Shown here one piece after another: positions 1-7,717 of a DNA stretch of 29,098 nt (position 1 is the first letter of the stretch; each line of letters begins with the position of its first letter). Location of the stretch: positions 1 to 29,098 of the forward strand of contig JBKOWZ010000129.1 of assembly GCA_046724665.1 (NCBI GenBank). Direction: 5' to 3'. Below the pieces are notes generated by a model that saw nothing but the letters and a program-made list of their open reading frames with translations, searched no databases and had not been told where the DNA came from. The translations under genes were made by a program, and so were the position numbers. Source of the stretch: Actinocrinis sp046724665. GTDB lineage: Bacteria > Actinomycetota > Actinomycetes > Streptomycetales > Catenulisporaceae.

Positions 1-112
1 GCCGGTGGCCGCGCGCGGCGAGCTGCCGCGCGAGCGCCTCGCCGATGCCGGACGACGCGCCGGTCACCACCGCCCAGCCGGTGTGCCGCGCCCGGCGCGA
101 CGGCAGGGCCAT
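1..112 (-). CDS. Short-chain dehydrogenase/reductase, N-terminal fragment (runs off the left edge)
   Basis: The reverse complement of the first 112 bases encodes about 37 residues starting MALPSRRARHTG and containing the classical SDR dinucleotide-binding motif TGASSGIG followed by EALARQLAARG. This is the N-terminal Rossmann beta-alpha unit of an NAD(P)-dependent SDR; the rest lies outside the window. The ATG at 112 overlaps the TGA stop of the upstream FAD oxidoreductase by one base (TGATG), so translation is probably coupled and the gene belongs to the same minus-strand operon. A GTG three bases further upstream (115) is an alternative start. The substrate cannot be inferred from this fragment. 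Confidence 0.85.
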   Translation of the reverse strand, partial: MALPSRRARHTGWAVVTGASSGIGEALARQLAARGHR

Positions 113-1455
113 CACGAGGCCACCCCGCCGTGTCCGGAGAGGTAGTCGGCCAGCTTGGCGCCCGCCTCGTTGCCGGAGCGGGTGCAGGCCTCGATGTTGA
201 CCCCGCGCAGGTAGTCGCCGGACAGTTCGAGCCCGGGCAGCGAGCCGGCCGCGCTGCGCACGTCCGCCAGGAACTCGCCGTGGTACGGCAGGTAGGCGCT
301 GTACGCGGCGGGCCAGCTCTTGCCCACCGAACGCAGCGGCTTGGCCCGGCTCGCGCTCAGGTACCTGGTCAGCCGCCGCTCGGCCTGGCCGACCCACTCC
401 TCGAGCTGCTCCGGCGAGAGCTCGGCGCCGCGCGCCCCGCGGCCGCTGAAGGTGTACCGCACGATGTGCCGGTCGTTCATCCCGTAGGAGCCCGCGTTGC
501 TGCATGGTCCGCCGTCGTGGATGGCGAGCGCGCGCACCTCGCTGTTGAACACCGGCCGGTCGTACTCGACGAGCATGACGCTCGACGGGAAGTACCGGAC
601 CTCGGACAGCCGCTTGCTCAGGCCGGGCAGCTCGTCGCGGACGATCTCCGCGGCCGCATACGCGGGCGCCGCGACGACCACTGCGGCGTACCCGAGTTCT
701 TCGGTGGGACCGCCGTCCCGCGAGACCGATAGGCCGGCGATCCTCCCGTCGCGCACGATCAGGCCCTGCACCGTGGTGTTCAGACGCACGTTCACCCGCC
801 GCGAGAACGCCTCCAGCGCCGGCTGGATGCCGTGCACGAGCTGGTCGTAGTGGTCCAGCATCAGCGACAGGTTGGTGCCGAAGGTGCCGAGGTACACCTC
901 GTCCGGCTCGGCGCCGTTCATCCGGACCGTCATCGGCCGCAGCAGGGTGTTGACGAGCTTCTCGCCGAAGTGGGCGCTGAGCGGCTCGTGGTCGTAGCGC
1001 TCGGACAGCTGGGTGAAGTACTTGGCACCGAGGAACTTGTTCGACTCGTCGAGCCGGATGCGCGCCACCATCGCGGCCAGCCGGGCGAGGTCGCGGGCCG
1101 AGCCCATCTTGCGGATGTTGGCCAGCGAGCGGCCGCGGCGGGTGCTGTCGAGCGTGAGCACCTCGTCGTCCGTCATGAACGAGGTGTTGATGCCGAACGA
1201 CTCCCACTCGTAGCTGCCGAGGGTGTCGAGGAAGCGGCGGAATGCGGTGTAGTGCCGCCCGATGTTCTTGCCGCCCATCATCACCGGGCGATCGCCCAGG
1301 TTGCCGACGCCGAAGCGGCCGCCCAACCTGTCGTCGCGCTCGATCACGTCAACGTCGTATCCGGCGCGTTCCAGATGGAGCGCCGCGGACAGGCCGGAGA
1401 TACCGCTGCCGACCACCGCGACGCGTCCGCCGTCACTGAAGGACCGTCCCAGCAA
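112..1455 (-). CDS. FAD-dependent oxidoreductase, amine-oxidase/phytoene-desaturase-like
   Basis: A 447-residue flavoprotein. Its N-terminal FAD-binding Rossmann motif (VAVVGSGISGLSAA, residues 12-25) is followed by the ribose-binding glutamate in VIERDDRLGGR (residues 37-47). The C-terminal FAD motif is LSGDYLRGVNIEACTRSG. The layout is that of the NAD(P)-binding-8/amino-oxidase superfamily (protoporphyrinogen oxidase, phytoene desaturase, FAD amine oxidases), which usually removes hydrides from C-C or C-N bonds. The start is a TTG at 1455: an in-frame TGA at 1470 rules out anything upstream, a GAGG sits about 10 nt before the TTG, and the next internal starts would cut into the FAD motif. 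It lies 41 bp after the crotonase gene and overlaps the next SDR. Inference: dehydrogenation of a cluster intermediate; substrate unknown. Confidence 0.85.
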   Translation of the reverse strand: MLGRSFSDGGRVAVVGSGISGLSAALHLERAGYDVDVIERDDRLGGRFGVGNLGDRPVMMGGKNIGRHYTAFRRFLDTLGSYEWESFGINTSFMTDDEVLTLDSTRRGRSLANIRKMGSARDLARLAAMVARIRLDESNKFLGAKYFTQLSERYDHEPLSAHFGEKLVNTLLRPMTVRMNGAEPDEVYLGTFGTNLSLMLDHYDQLVHGIQPALEAFSRRVNVRLNTTVQGLIVRDGRIAGLSVSRDGGPTEELGYAAVVVAAPAYAAAEIVRDELPGLSKRLSEVRYFPSSVMLVEYDRPVFNSEVRALAIHDGGPCSNAGSYGMNDRHIVRYTFSGRGARGAELSPEQLEEWVGQAERRLTRYLSASRAKPLRSVGKSWPAAYSAYLPYHGEFLADVRSAAGSLPGLELSGDYLRGVNIEACTRSGNEAGAKLADYLSGHGGVAS

Positions 1456-1496
1456 GGTGCACCATCCTCATTAATAAGCTGATAAACGGGTGTCGT

Positions 1497-2492
1497 TCAC
1501 GGCCGAGCCGCCTCGAACTGCGCCGCCGCGCCGCGCTCCGCCTCGATCTCGGCGTTGACCGCGCCCGAGCGCCAGGCCGGCAGCCGGTCGTCGGCGAAGG
1601 CCGCCGCGCCGCGCAGGCCGCGCTGGTAGGCGCGCACGTCGTCCAGGTACCGGCGCAGCACCGCCTGCGTGGACTTGCGGCTGGCCAGCGCCAGGAACCT
1701 GGAGCGCTCCATGCCGAGCCCCCGGGCCAGCCGGCCTGAGCCGCCGTCATAGACGGCCTGCTTGACCGCGCGCACCGAGCCGGGCGCCCGGCGGGCCAGC
1801 CGGGTCGCCGTCGCGAGCGCCTGCTCGTACACCTCGTCCTGGTCCACGACGCGGTGCACGAGCCCCGCTTCGGCCGCTTCGTGCGGGCGCAGCAGCCGGC
1901 CCTCCAGCAACAGTTCGGCGGCCCGGCCGGCGCCGAGGACGCGGGCGAGCTGCTGGCTGCCGCCGCCGCCGGGCGGCAGCCCGAAGGCGATCTCCATCAG
2001 CCCGACCTCGTACGGCCCGTCGCCGATGATCCGGATGTCGCAGGCCAGCGCCAGCTCGAAGCCGCCGCCGAGGGCGAGCCCGTCGATGGCGGCGACGAAG
2101 ACCTTGTCGCTGTTCTGGATGCGCCGCACCAGCGCGTGGAAGCCGAGCAGCGCGCGCATGCCGGCCAGCGGCGAGCGGTCGAGCAGCGCGCCGACTCCCG
2201 GAATCCGGCCGAGCGCGCCGACCAGGCCGAGCGGTGCCGGGGCAAGCCGCGCGGAGACCTCCACGCCGCCGGTCTCGGCCCCGGCCAGCAGCTCCTCGAT
2301 GTCGTAGTGGCCGATGAAGACCCCCGGCACCGCGCTGGCCAGGATCACCGCGCGCACCGTGGGGTCCCGCTCGGCGCGCGCCAGCGCGTCGGACAGCTCG
2401 GTCGTCACCGCGCCGTCGAGGAAGTTCCATGGCTCGTTGCGCACGCGTACGGTCAGGACCGCACCGTGCCGTTCGGTTTTCAGCAGGCTCAT
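1497..2492 (-). CDS. Enoyl-CoA hydratase/isomerase (crotonase) family protein
   Basis: A 331-residue crotonase-fold protein. The first oxyanion-hole region is VFIGHYDIEEL (residues 58-68) and the second is LALGGGFELALACD (139-152). Both glutamates that activate water in true hydratases seem present, at 146 (GGGFE) and 167 (GLMEIAFG), so hydration/dehydration of an enoyl thioester is more likely than decarboxylation. It is longer than the usual roughly 260 residues, with an insert between about 70 and 120 and a C-terminal extension. An AAGGA Shine-Dalgarno lies about 9 nt before the ATG. It sits inside the minus-strand operon between two FAD enzymes, which suggests a dehydrogenase/hydratase pair acting on the same acyl thioester. 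The acyl carrier (CoA or the ACP encoded at 13001) cannot be decided from sequence. Confidence 0.9.
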   Translation of the reverse strand: MSLLKTERHGAVLTVRVRNEPWNFLDGAVTTELSDALARAERDPTVRAVILASAVPGVFIGHYDIEELLAGAETGGVEVSARLAPAPLGLVGALGRIPGVGALLDRSPLAGMRALLGFHALVRRIQNSDKVFVAAIDGLALGGGFELALACDIRIIGDGPYEVGLMEIAFGLPPGGGGSQQLARVLGAGRAAELLLEGRLLRPHEAAEAGLVHRVVDQDEVYEQALATATRLARRAPGSVRAVKQAVYDGGSGRLARGLGMERSRFLALASRKSTQAVLRRYLDDVRAYQRGLRGAAAFADDRLPAWRSGAVNAEIEAERGAAAQFEAARP

Positions 2493-2543
2493 ATCGGCTG
2501 TCCTTCCGAACCGTCGGGGGAGCGCGGCGCGTCGCCGCCGGGC

Positions 2544-3977
2544 TCAAGCGGGCTGTTGCACACCTGTCGCGAGGGCGGCCAGCACCTCGGCGGCCGCGCG
2601 CTCGCCGGAGGCCACGGCGCCCTCCATGCCTCCGTAGTCCTTGAGGACGGTCTCCGAGCCGGCCCAGTGCACCGGCCCCAGCGGTTCGCCCAGCTCGCGC
2701 ACCGACCGGGTCATCGCCCCGATCGCCGGCAGCCCGAAGTAGCCTCCGCGCGACCACGGGTCCGCCGACCAGTCCTTCTCGAAGTACGCGTCGGGCGCCG
2801 CGGCGTCCTGGCCGAACAGCCGCACCAGCGCGTCGAGCACCGCACCGCGCCGCTCGCCCTCGGTGCGTCCGGCCAGCTCCCGCGCGCGGGCGCCCGGCAC
2901 GAACGTGACCAGCAGTCCGGGCACGTCCTGGCCGGGCGGGGAGTTGTCGAAGACCGCGGTGACCGGCCCGCGGGCCGTCAGGGCCTTGCCGCTCAGGCCG
3001 CGCTCGCGCCAGAACGGCCGGGCGTACACCGCGCAGGCCTTGATGACCGAGCCCATCGGCAGCTCGCGCAGCGCGGTCGCCCGCGCATGCGGCAGCGCCG
3101 GCTCGAACCGGATCTCGGCGGCCAGTTGCGGCGGCACCGCCACCACGACCCGGCGTGCGCGCACCGTGCCGCGCGCGGACCGCACCTCGACTCCCGAGTG
3201 CCCGGTGCTGATCGCGGAGACCGGCGACTCAAGCAGAACCCGCTCGCCGAGCCGCGCTGCCAGCCGGTGCGCGATGCGGGCCGCGCCGCCGGTGATCCGG
3301 TCCTGGATCTTCGTGGTCGCCAGGTTGTCGAAGCGTCCGGTGCTGCCGATGTACGCCAGCGCGTGCAGCAGGTTGAGGTCGCCCGGCTCCCCGCCCCACA
3401 TGGTGGTGAACGCGAGGTCCAGCAGCGTGCGCCCCTCCTTGCTGCGCACGTGCCGGTCCAGCCAGTCGGCCACGCTCATGCCGTCCAGCTGCTCGGCGTG
3501 CGGCGCGCGCCAGGGGCTGCACACGGGCACCGAGCCGACCAGCCGGTCCAGCCGTCCGCGTGCGATGGCCACGTCGATCAGGGCCAGCGGGCGTAGCGGC
3601 GGCACCTTGCCGCGCTGCTTGCGGATCGACCCGGAGATTTCGACGAGATCGGCGCCCTCGGCATAGTTCTGATACAGCGGCGCACCCGCCTCGGCGGCGA
3701 GTTCGCCCATCCGGCGATTGCCCTCGGCCAGCCACTGCCCGCCGAGCTCGACCACCACGCCGTCGCCGATCGGCTCGCTCAACGTGCGCCCGCCGACCCG
3801 GTCGCGCGCCTCGAGCACGACGGGTTCCAGCCCGGCCCGCAGCAGTTCGCAGGCCGCTGACAAACCGGCCAGCCCCGCGCCCACCACGACCACGTCGGCC
3901 TCCCGCGGAGCATCCGCCGCGGACCGCCGCGCCGCCGACAGCTCAGTATCCGAATTCGTCACGTTCGCCTCCGTCAT
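2544..3977 (-). CDS. Flavin amine oxidase (monoamine-oxidase-like) family protein
   Basis: A 477-residue protein with an FAD Rossmann motif (VVVGAGLAGLSAA, residues 30-42), the E56/ARDRVGGRT signature, a GGQWL segment near residue 80, and a C-terminal WAGSET...GGMEGAVASGERAA block typical of monoamine oxidases. The position that carries the covalent-FAD cysteine in human MAO (SGGCY) reads WSRGGYFG here, so the flavin is probably not covalently bound. There is no export signal. The first 27 residues are a low-complexity polar tail. It starts 3 bp after the stop of the SDR at 3981-4970, and no clear Shine-Dalgarno is visible, so translation probably depends on the upstream gene. Family members oxidise amines, but some act on C-C bonds, so an amine substrate is not proven. 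Confidence 0.87.
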   Translation of the reverse strand: MTEANVTNSDTELSAARRSAADAPREADVVVVGAGLAGLSAACELLRAGLEPVVLEARDRVGGRTLSEPIGDGVVVELGGQWLAEGNRRMGELAAEAGAPLYQNYAEGADLVEISGSIRKQRGKVPPLRPLALIDVAIARGRLDRLVGSVPVCSPWRAPHAEQLDGMSVADWLDRHVRSKEGRTLLDLAFTTMWGGEPGDLNLLHALAYIGSTGRFDNLATTKIQDRITGGAARIAHRLAARLGERVLLESPVSAISTGHSGVEVRSARGTVRARRVVVAVPPQLAAEIRFEPALPHARATALRELPMGSVIKACAVYARPFWRERGLSGKALTARGPVTAVFDNSPPGQDVPGLLVTFVPGARARELAGRTEGERRGAVLDALVRLFGQDAAAPDAYFEKDWSADPWSRGGYFGLPAIGAMTRSVRELGEPLGPVHWAGSETVLKDYGGMEGAVASGERAAAEVLAALATGVQQPA

Positions 3978-3980
3978 GGA

Positions 3981-4970
3981 TCAGGCCGCCTGTCTCGCGT
4001 CCGCGGCGAAGTCGTAGTGCACTCCCGTGGCGGACGCGGACACCTCCCAGAGCCGGGCGGCGGTGTCAGGGTCCTGCGTTCGCGGGTGCGGCTCGACCAC
4101 CGCGGGAGAGCCGCGATAGCCGCCGAGGCCGCGCGGCCCGACCAGGACCCCGCCGGGCAGAGCGGGCAGCGTCGCCGCGCACAGCGTCGGCAGTGCGCCG
4201 GTACTCGCGCTGGTCGCGAACAGCGCGTTGCTCACGGTCATGGCGGCACGCATGAGCGGGCTCCGGCCGGTCAGCTGGAGGTTGGTCGAGGCGTAGCCGG
4301 GATGCGCCGCGTACGCGCGCACGCGGCTGCCGACCGCCGTCAGACGGCGGTTCAGTTCGCCGGTGAACAGCAGGTTCGCCAGCTTCGACTGCGCGTACGC
4401 GCCGATCGGCCGGTAGCGCCGCTCACTGTGTAAGTCGTCGAAGTCGATCCGCCCGAAGGCGTGGAACGTGCTCGTCACCGTCACGACCCTGGCCGCCGGG
4501 GCGGCCGCCAGCGCCGGCAGCAGCAGCCCGGTGAGCGCGAAGTGCCCGAGGTGGTTCGTGCCGATCTGGAGTTCGAAGCCGTCCGCGGTGCTGCCGCGCC
4601 GCGGCGGGGCCATCACGCCGGCATTGTTGACCAGCAGATCGAGGCCGTGGTGGGTGTCGGCGAACCGCTTGGCGAAGTCCCGGACCGACTCGCCGTCGGC
4701 CAGGTCGAGGCGGCACACGTCCAGCTGCGCCTCGGGATTGTCCGAGCAGATGTTCACCGCGGCCGCCCGGCCCTTGCTCGTGGACCGGACCGCGAGTATC
4801 ACGCGCGCTCCGGCCTTCGCGAGGGCGCGCACCGTGGCCAGTCCAAGTCCGCTGCTCGCGCCGGTGACCACGGCGAGCCGGCCGGTCAGGTCGGGAATCC
4901 GGTCGGCGCTCCAGCCCCGGGGGATCTCGTGTGCCTCGAAGAGGCGTGCGGGTGTGCTGACGCGCGGCAT
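3981..4970 (-). CDS. SDR oxidoreductase, retinol-dehydrogenase/protochlorophyllide-reductase-like
   Basis: A 329-residue SDR, first gene of the minus-strand operon. The nucleotide-binding motif TGASSGLG is at 36-43, NNAG at 115-118, the catalytic serine near 167 (VTSTFHAFG), and the YxxxK pair at Y192/K196, all intact. An N-terminal extension (MPRVSTPARLFEAHEIPRGW) and the length match the retinol-dehydrogenase-like subgroup, usually NADP-dependent. The ATG is preceded by GGAGG at good spacing. Codon 180 is TTA, the rare leucine codon read by the bldA tRNA in streptomycetes, so production of this enzyme could depend on developmental stage. It is divergent from the MarR gene across 364 bp of regulatory DNA. 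Role inferred: keto/alcohol conversion on the cluster product. Confidence 0.9.
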   Translation of the reverse strand: MPRVSTPARLFEAHEIPRGWSADRIPDLTGRLAVVTGASSGLGLATVRALAKAGARVILAVRSTSKGRAAAVNICSDNPEAQLDVCRLDLADGESVRDFAKRFADTHHGLDLLVNNAGVMAPPRRGSTADGFELQIGTNHLGHFALTGLLLPALAAAPAARVVTVTSTFHAFGRIDFDDLHSERRYRPIGAYAQSKLANLLFTGELNRRLTAVGSRVRAYAAHPGYASTNLQLTGRSPLMRAAMTVSNALFATSASTGALPTLCAATLPALPGGVLVGPRGLGGYRGSPAVVEPHPRTQDPDTAARLWEVSASATGVHYDFAADARQAA

Positions 4971-5228
4971 TCGGGCCTCCGGGATTGGGCCGCCCTGGGC
5001 GGTACCTCGGTTGCTGGCGGTTTCGCGGCGTTCGCGGCGGCCGCCGCGCGGCGCGCTCGCGGTCGGCCCGCGTCGGCGTCATCGGGGCGCCGCGACCCGT
5101 GCGACCCCATGCGGGTCCCCGGAGTGCGCGGCGCAAGGCACGCGCGTCCCCGTCAGGTCAGTGGAACGTGATCCCCGTCTGCCGGCGTCGGTCACGCCAG
5201 GAGTTAGTAGTCGTATTCAGGGCGAGTG

Positions 5229-5241
5229 GTGACAGAGTCAC
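5229..5241. promoter_or_regulatory. Inverted repeat GTGAC-AGA-GTCAC, possible operator
   Basis: Perfect 5-bp arms with a 3-bp spacer. Read on the minus strand it includes TCTGTCACC, which resembles the TTAAGTCACCG motif found upstream of the other cluster operons (match in GTCACC). It lies about 260 bp upstream of the SDR start and 95 bp upstream of the MarR start. Short enough to be chance. Confidence 0.3.
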
Positions 5242-5265
5242 ACAGCGCTGAAAGCCGGTCAAGTG

Positions 5266-5281
5266 CTTTCACACACGAAAG
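5266..5281. promoter_or_regulatory. Inverted repeat CTTTC-N6-GAAAG, possible operator
   Basis: Perfect 5-bp arms around ACACAC, in the divergent SDR/marR region. Its position and size would suit a dimeric winged-helix regulator, but there is no direct proof. Confidence 0.3.
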
Positions 5282-5295
5282 TGACTGGTCCGGTA

Positions 5296-5314
5296 CGCAT
5301 AGTTGTCTTATGCG
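5296..5314. promoter_or_regulatory. Inverted repeat CGCATA-N7-TATGCG, candidate MarR operator
   Basis: Perfect 6-bp arms separated by GTTGTCT, 20 bp upstream of the ATG at 5335. MarR-family proteins commonly bind 16-20-bp imperfect palindromes over their own promoter, often with an AGTTG-like core, which is present here in the spacer. Autorepression of marR and joint control of the divergent SDR operon is the natural reading. Confidence 0.45.
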
Positions 5315-5334
5315 AGCCACTTGTCAGCGATAGC

Positions 5335-5799
5335 ATGAAGATCATGCCAATTCACTCGTTCAGCCGGGTGATCTGGGCGGTCCGCAGAACGGGCAAGGCC
5401 GTCCAAGCGGTCAAGGAGCTGCAACTTCGCCCGCTCGACCTGGCCGCCGCCCACTACGCCCTGCTCTCCGCCATCTCGCTCACCTCGGGCGCCACGGTGG
5501 CGGAGCTCGCCCGCGCCCTCGGCGTCACGCCGCAGAATGTCGCGGGCCTCACCAGCCGCCTTGAGCAGCGCGGATTGGTGACCCGTCAGGCACATCCGCG
5601 GCACAAGCACGTCATGGAGTTGCTGATCACGCCGGAGGGCGGGCAGCTGCTGCGCGCGGCGGACGCATCGATGGTCGATCTGGAGGCCAGCATCGGCGAG
5701 ATCCTCGGCGAGGACGGCGCGGAGACGCTGCGCTCGCTGCTGGAGAAGCTGTGTACCGAGCTGGAGGAACGGCTCGCCCAGGCGAAGGCGGGGGAGTGA
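5335..5799 (+). CDS. MarR-family transcriptional regulator
   Basis: A 154-residue winged-helix protein from the ATG at 5335 (a second ATG lies at 5344). Residues about 35-105 form the MarR core: LDLAAAHYALLSAISL, then the helix-turn-helix TVAELARALGVTPQNVAGLTSRL (recognition helix around 65-77), then the wing RGLVTRQAHPRHKHVMELLITPEG. Long flanking helices make the dimer interface. The open frame could start at a GTG at 5263, but that would put coding sequence across the palindromes and has no Shine-Dalgarno, so the shorter form is preferred. MarR proteins are usually ligand-released repressors. Divergent placement suggests control of the SDR-led operon, possibly by the pathway product or an aromatic precursor. 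Confidence 0.88.
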   Translation: MKIMPIHSFSRVIWAVRRTGKAVQAVKELQLRPLDLAAAHYALLSAISLTSGATVAELARALGVTPQNVAGLTSRLEQRGLVTRQAHPRHKHVMELLITPEGGQLLRAADASMVDLEASIGEILGEDGAETLRSLLEKLCTELEERLAQAKAGE

Positions 5800-5889
5800 C
5801 GCAGCCAGGAACCTGATACGAAGGGGCGGCGACAGGGCCCTGTTTCGCGTGTGATACCTGCGGTCCGGCCAACAGACCTTTGCCCGACG

Positions 5890-5900
5890 TTAAGTCACCG
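5890..5900 (+). promoter_or_regulatory. Shared motif TTAAGTCACCG (copy 1), possible activator site
   Basis: The same 11 bases occur, inverted, at 11652-11662, and the first eight recur at 11722-11729. Here the motif begins 40 bp before the first base of the predicted -35 box, a usual distance for an activator. Confidence 0.45.
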
Positions 5901-5929
5901 GCCTGCGTGGAGGCCCCGCTGAGGGGTTC

Positions 5930-5957
5930 TTGACGCAGGGTTCGTGGTTGGCAGAAT
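5930..5957 (+). promoter_or_regulatory. Candidate promoter of the Mo-hydroxylase operon
   Basis: TTGACG (5930-5935) is followed after 16 bp by CAGAAT (5952-5957), a reasonable match to the vegetative -35/-10 pattern of actinomycetes. Start of transcription would be near 5964. Found by eye only. Confidence 0.4.
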
Positions 5958-6204
5958 GGCTTGCGCGCGGGGCCGACGAACAGGCTCCGCGGCTGACGGC
6001 GGACGCCCTCGGGGCGCCGTGGTTCCCATCACCGTGTTGCTGTCAGAACCATGCCGTCGCCAGAGCCGCGTTGTTGTCAGCCCTCTACACTGCGCTGTTC
6101 TCGGCACGGCGCACTCGAACCATGCTGCGTGATCGTCCATCAGGTCCCGCCTGCCATCCGAGCGCCGGCTCGCGGCCGCCTTCGAACATCCTGGGGAAGG
6201 TTCC

Positions 6205-6747
6205 ATGACGGACTTGTCGCAAACACCCGCGCCGACCGGGCTGGATCCGGTCGTCGGCGTCGTGCCCGCCGCGGTGGCCGTGCACGTCAACGGCGAAGCC
6301 GAGGAATTGCTCATCGACACGCGCACCACGCTGCTCGACGCCCTGCGCGACGGTCTCGGACTCACCGGCACGAAGAAGGGCTGCGACCGGGGACAGTGCG
6401 GCGCGTGCACGGTGCACGTCGAAGGCCGCAGAGTGCTCTCGTGCCTGACCCTCGCGGTCGCCGTGCACGGCAAGCGGATCACGACCATCGAGGGACTCGG
6501 CGAGGGCGACGCGCTGCATCCCGTGCAGCAGGCCTTCCTCGACCATGACGGCTTCCAGTGCGGCTTCTGCACCCCCGGCCAGATCATGTCCGCGGTGTGC
6601 GTGATCGCCGACGGCGAGGCGGGTTCCGACGCCGCGGTCCGCGAGGCGATGTCCGGCAACATCTGCCGCTGCGGCGCGTACGAGGGCATCCTGCGTGCCG
6701 TGCGCAGCGCCGCGCAGCAGACCGCTCCGGCCGAAGGCGCCGCGTGA
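6205..6747 (+). CDS. Molybdenum hydroxylase, [2Fe-2S] small subunit (PaoA/YagT-like, cytoplasmic)
   Basis: A 180-residue protein with both iron-sulphur domains of the xanthine-oxidase family. The plant-type ferredoxin domain has cysteines 60, 65, 68 and 80 (GCDRGQCGAC...VLSC). The helical domain has C119, C122, C154 and C156 (CGFC...CRC). It carries electrons from the Mo site to the FAD subunit. E. coli PaoA, the closest type by its partner subunits, carries a twin-arginine signal; this protein has none, only a 20-residue non-basic N-terminal tail, so the complex is probably cytoplasmic. The ATG follows GGGGAAGG. The stop overlaps the start of the next gene (TGATG), so the subunits are made in coupled fashion. 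Confidence 0.95.
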   Translation: MTDLSQTPAPTGLDPVVGVVPAAVAVHVNGEAEELLIDTRTTLLDALRDGLGLTGTKKGCDRGQCGACTVHVEGRRVLSCLTLAVAVHGKRITTIEGLGEGDALHPVQQAFLDHDGFQCGFCTPGQIMSAVCVIADGEAGSDAAVREAMSGNICRCGAYEGILRAVRSAAQQTAPAEGAA

Positions 6748-7715
6748 TGCGCCCCTTCGCCTTCGCCGCGCCTCCCACTCTGGACGAGGCGCTGGACGGC
6801 TTCGACGCCGACTGCGCCTACCTGGCCGGCGGCACCTCGCTGGTGGACCTCATGAAACTCGACGTGGCCCGGCCGCGCCGGGTCATCGACATCAACGCAC
6901 TGCCGCTGCGCGGCATCACCGCCGACGGCCGTGAGTTGCGCGTCGGCGCGCTGGAGCGGCTCAGCGACATCGTCCGGCATCCGGCCGTCGCATCCAGCTA
7001 CCCGGTGCTGCGCCAAGCGGTGTTGACCAGCGCCTCTCCGCAGCTGCGGAACATGGCCACCATCGGCGGCAACATTCTGCAACGCACCCGGTGCGGCTAC
7101 TTCCGCGACACGGCGACGCCGTGCAACAAGCGCGAGCCCGGCAGCGGCTGCTCGGCGCTCGCCGGCGACAACCGCAACCACGCGCTGTTCGGCGGCAGCC
7201 AGTCCTGCGTCGCGGTGCACCCGAGCGATCCGGCGGTCGCGCTGATCGCCCTCGGCGCCGCAGTCGAGCTGCACGGCCCCGGCGGGACGCGCACCGTCCT
7301 GCTCGACGACTTCTACCGACTGCCCGGCGACACGCCCGAGATCGAGACGGTCCTGCGGCCCGGCGAGCTGATCACCGGCGTCACCATCGCGCACCTGCCC
7401 TGGGCGGCCAAGTCGATCTACGTCAAGGTGCGTGATCGGCAGGCGTACGAGTTCGCGCTGGTCTCCGCCGCCGTGGCGGTGGACCTCGCCGACGGGGTCG
7501 TGCGGGACGTGCGCATCGCGCTCGGCGGAGTCGGCACCAAGCCGTGGCGGGCGACCGGGATCGAGGAGGCGCTGCGTGGCAGAGAGCTGACTCTATCCGC
7601 CGCCGCTGCCGCCGCGCACGCCGCCGACGGTGCCAGGCCGCTGAGCGGCAACGCGTTCAAGGTCGAGCTGCTGCGACGGACCGTCACGTACGCGCTCACC
7701 CGATTGGGGCGCTGA
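6747..7715 (+). CDS. Molybdenum hydroxylase, FAD-binding subunit (PaoB/YagS-like)
   Basis: A 322-residue FAD-binding-5/CO-dehydrogenase flavoprotein subunit. The FAD-binding loops are AGGTSLVDLMKLD (residues 27-39) and ATIGGNILQRTRCGYFRD (104-121). Residues 110-160 contain cysteines 116, 126, 135 and 154 in QRTRCGYFRDTATPCNK and GSGCSAL context. This cysteine-rich insert is the part that holds the extra [4Fe-4S] cluster in the PaoB type and is absent from ordinary xanthine dehydrogenase FAD subunits, so the enzyme belongs to the PaoABC/YagTSR group. The ATG overlaps the stop of the small subunit by one base. The FAD is expected to pass electrons to an external acceptor (ferredoxin, quinone or oxygen); which one is unknown. 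Confidence 0.93.
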   Translation: MRPFAFAAPPTLDEALDGFDADCAYLAGGTSLVDLMKLDVARPRRVIDINALPLRGITADGRELRVGALERLSDIVRHPAVASSYPVLRQAVLTSASPQLRNMATIGGNILQRTRCGYFRDTATPCNKREPGSGCSALAGDNRNHALFGGSQSCVAVHPSDPAVALIALGAAVELHGPGGTRTVLLDDFYRLPGDTPEIETVLRPGELITGVTIAHLPWAAKSIYVKVRDRQAYEFALVSAAVAVDLADGVVRDVRIALGGVGTKPWRATGIEEALRGRELTLSAAAAAAHAADGARPLSGNAFKVELLRRTVTYALTRLGR

Positions 7716-7717
7716 CC

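Larger units (their letters stand above)
4971..5334. promoter_or_regulatory. Divergent promoter region between the SDR operon and marR
   Basis: This stretch contains no convincing gene. It must hold the promoters for the minus-strand operon and for the MarR gene. Three separate short inverted repeats crowd into 5229-5314 (entered individually), which is unusual density and suggests operator DNA. An open frame does continue upstream of marR to a GTG at 5263, but it runs through two of these repeats and is probably not translated. Confidence 0.6.
5800..6204. other. 405-bp intergenic region upstream of the Mo-hydroxylase operon
   Basis: No credible gene is seen; short open frames here lack ribosome sites and family features. 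The region holds a 12-bp perfect palindrome (ACAGGGCCCTGT, 5832-5843), which could be the stem of a marR terminator or an operator, the motif TTAAGTCACCG (5890-5900) and a candidate vegetative promoter (5930-5957). About 240 nt would remain as an untranslated leader before the ATG at 6205, which has a strong GGGGAAGG ribosome site. Confidence 0.55.

Noticed and set aside
1854..3596. 580-residue plus-strand open frame over the crotonase and amine-oxidase genes
   Set aside because: Low-complexity His/Arg/Gly/Pro composition and no domain; the minus strand has two well-marked enzymes.
5263..5334. N-terminal extension of MarR from the GTG at 5263
   Set aside because: No ribosome site, not MarR-like in sequence, and it would place coding DNA over two inverted repeats.
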